From Thermotogae bacterium (lineage in GTDB: Bacteria > Hydrothermota > Hydrothermia > LBFQ01): a stretch of 55,805 nt of DNA. The DNA is taken from the NCBI GenBank assembly GCA_013153965.1, contig JAADDJ010000014.1:1-55805 (forward strand). The letters are read 5' to 3'. The notes under the pieces were generated by a model. The model was not told the origin of the DNA, searched no databases, and saw only the letters and a program-made list of their open reading frames with translations. This document shows, one piece after another, positions 55,550 through 55,805 of this stretch. The translations under genes and the position numbers were made by a program. The stretch's first letter is position 1. Each line of letters starts with the position of its first letter.

Positions 55550-55805
55550 GACTCTCCTATACACCTTCAGATGCTCCTCGGTGAATCTCCCCCTGTCGGA
55601 GAAGGTGCGGGCGTGGGCTATGAGTCGCTCCGGGGGTATGGGGGAATTTAGGGCCCGCTCTATCCCCTCGGCCACGGAGTCGCCCCTTAGATGGACCCTG
55701 TAGGACAGGTCGGGGGGAGCCGCCTCCTCCGGTATCTCCGACGAGACCACGACGGTCGTACCGCAAGCCATGGCCTCCACCACGACTATGCCGAAGGTTT
55801 CGCTC
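55538..55805 (-). CDS. Glycosyltransferase GT4 family, C-terminal part (runs off the right edge)
   Basis: The last 88 codons are inside the window; the frame is open to base 55805. It starts SETFGIVVVEAMACGTTVVV, the GT4 Glu-x7-Glu/nucleotide-sugar region, and ends with a helical C-terminus (EEHLKVYRRVLGV). The similarity to [18 protein letters not shown] of the GT4 at 7828-8901 is clear. The catalytic N-terminal half lies outside. Convergent with wecB, sharing 12 bases. Confidence 0.85.
   Translation of the reverse strand, partial: SETFGIVVVEAMACGTTVVVSSEIPEEAAPPDLSYRVHLRGDSVAEGIERALNSPIPPERLIAHARTFSDRGRFTEEHLKVYRRVLGV

Noticed and set aside
1..55805. CRISPR array, insertion sequence, prophage or integron
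   Set aside because: No regularly spaced direct repeats, no transposase or integrase frames and no terminal inverted repeats were seen; codon style looks uniform across the window.

Overview
The window comes from a GC-rich, densely packed bacterial chromosome. Several families point to a Gram-negative-type, probably thermophilic lineage: a short (archaeal/actinobacterial-length) inositol-3-phosphate synthase, the small Thermotoga/archaeal-type SpeD, a two-subunit-type glycine decarboxylase, a B-type (ba3) cytochrome oxidase, an archaeal-like Prx6 peroxiredoxin, an OmpA-like protein, several beta-barrel-like proteins, and a C-terminal domain resembling type IX sorting domains. An FCB-related or candidate-phylum thermophile (for example the WOR-3/Hydrothermae group) would fit. 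This placement is inference; no rRNA is present and I ran no search.

Layout. 1-6770 (mostly minus): the first 47 codons of a Cas8b/Cst1-like protein, a secreted protein, inositol-phosphate synthase, a helix-hairpin-helix envelope protein, tRNA(CAU), recG, and a rhodanese/DUF2892/VanZ-like trio. 6774-14217 (minus): biotinyl carrier, dcd, a glycosyltransferase, queG, clpC, a TPR membrane protein and an MFS transporter. 14257-22740: ispH with a lipid kinase, a polytopic membrane protein, murF, an endonuclease III-like glycosylase, coaD, radA, a CNNM-type membrane protein, a small unknown protein and peroxiredoxin. 22771-26317 (minus): ribH, an OmpA-type protein directly behind tRNA-Lys, a glycosyltransferase and a lipoprotein. 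26341-32314 (plus): gcvPB, tsaE, purD and several envelope proteins of unknown function. 32311-37936 (minus): yebC-ruvC-ruvA, the cytochrome oxidase genes (including a 46-residue subunit) and a barrel-like protein. 37986-45198: an HD hydrolase, tatD, a second CNNM protein, an ABC exporter, a GT2, speD, tRNA-Leu, a DUF4159 protein and an M20 peptidase. 45266-55805 (mostly plus): rpmJ-rpsM-rpsK-rpsD-rpoA-rplQ with a ROK kinase, trpS, comM, glycosyltransferases, purC, wecB and a partial GT4. No stretch over 300 bases lacks a gene.

The most striking property is how genes begin. About 28 transcription units have a TANAAT -10 element 5-11 bases before the start codon, so their mRNAs should be leaderless. 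Many of these starts are GTG or TTG, and one is best explained by CTG. Shine-Dalgarno sequences are confined mainly to operon-internal genes and two leadered genes (peroxiredoxin, speD). The -10 often overlaps the stop codon of the previous gene, or sits back to back with a divergent -10. The starts fixed this way also show that many predicted envelope proteins begin with only about 6-12 hydrophobic residues instead of a classical signal peptide. tRNA-Lys appears to share a transcript with the OmpA-type gene, whose ATG lies three bases after the tRNA discriminator base, whereas tRNA(CAU) and tRNA-Leu are each followed at once by seven T residues.

Functionally the window mixes housekeeping (translation, recombination, purines, isoprenoids, peptidoglycan, CoA, queuosine) with envelope polysaccharide synthesis (six glycosyltransferases, wecB), outer-membrane proteins and aerobic respiration. 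I see no insertion sequence, prophage or CRISPR array.
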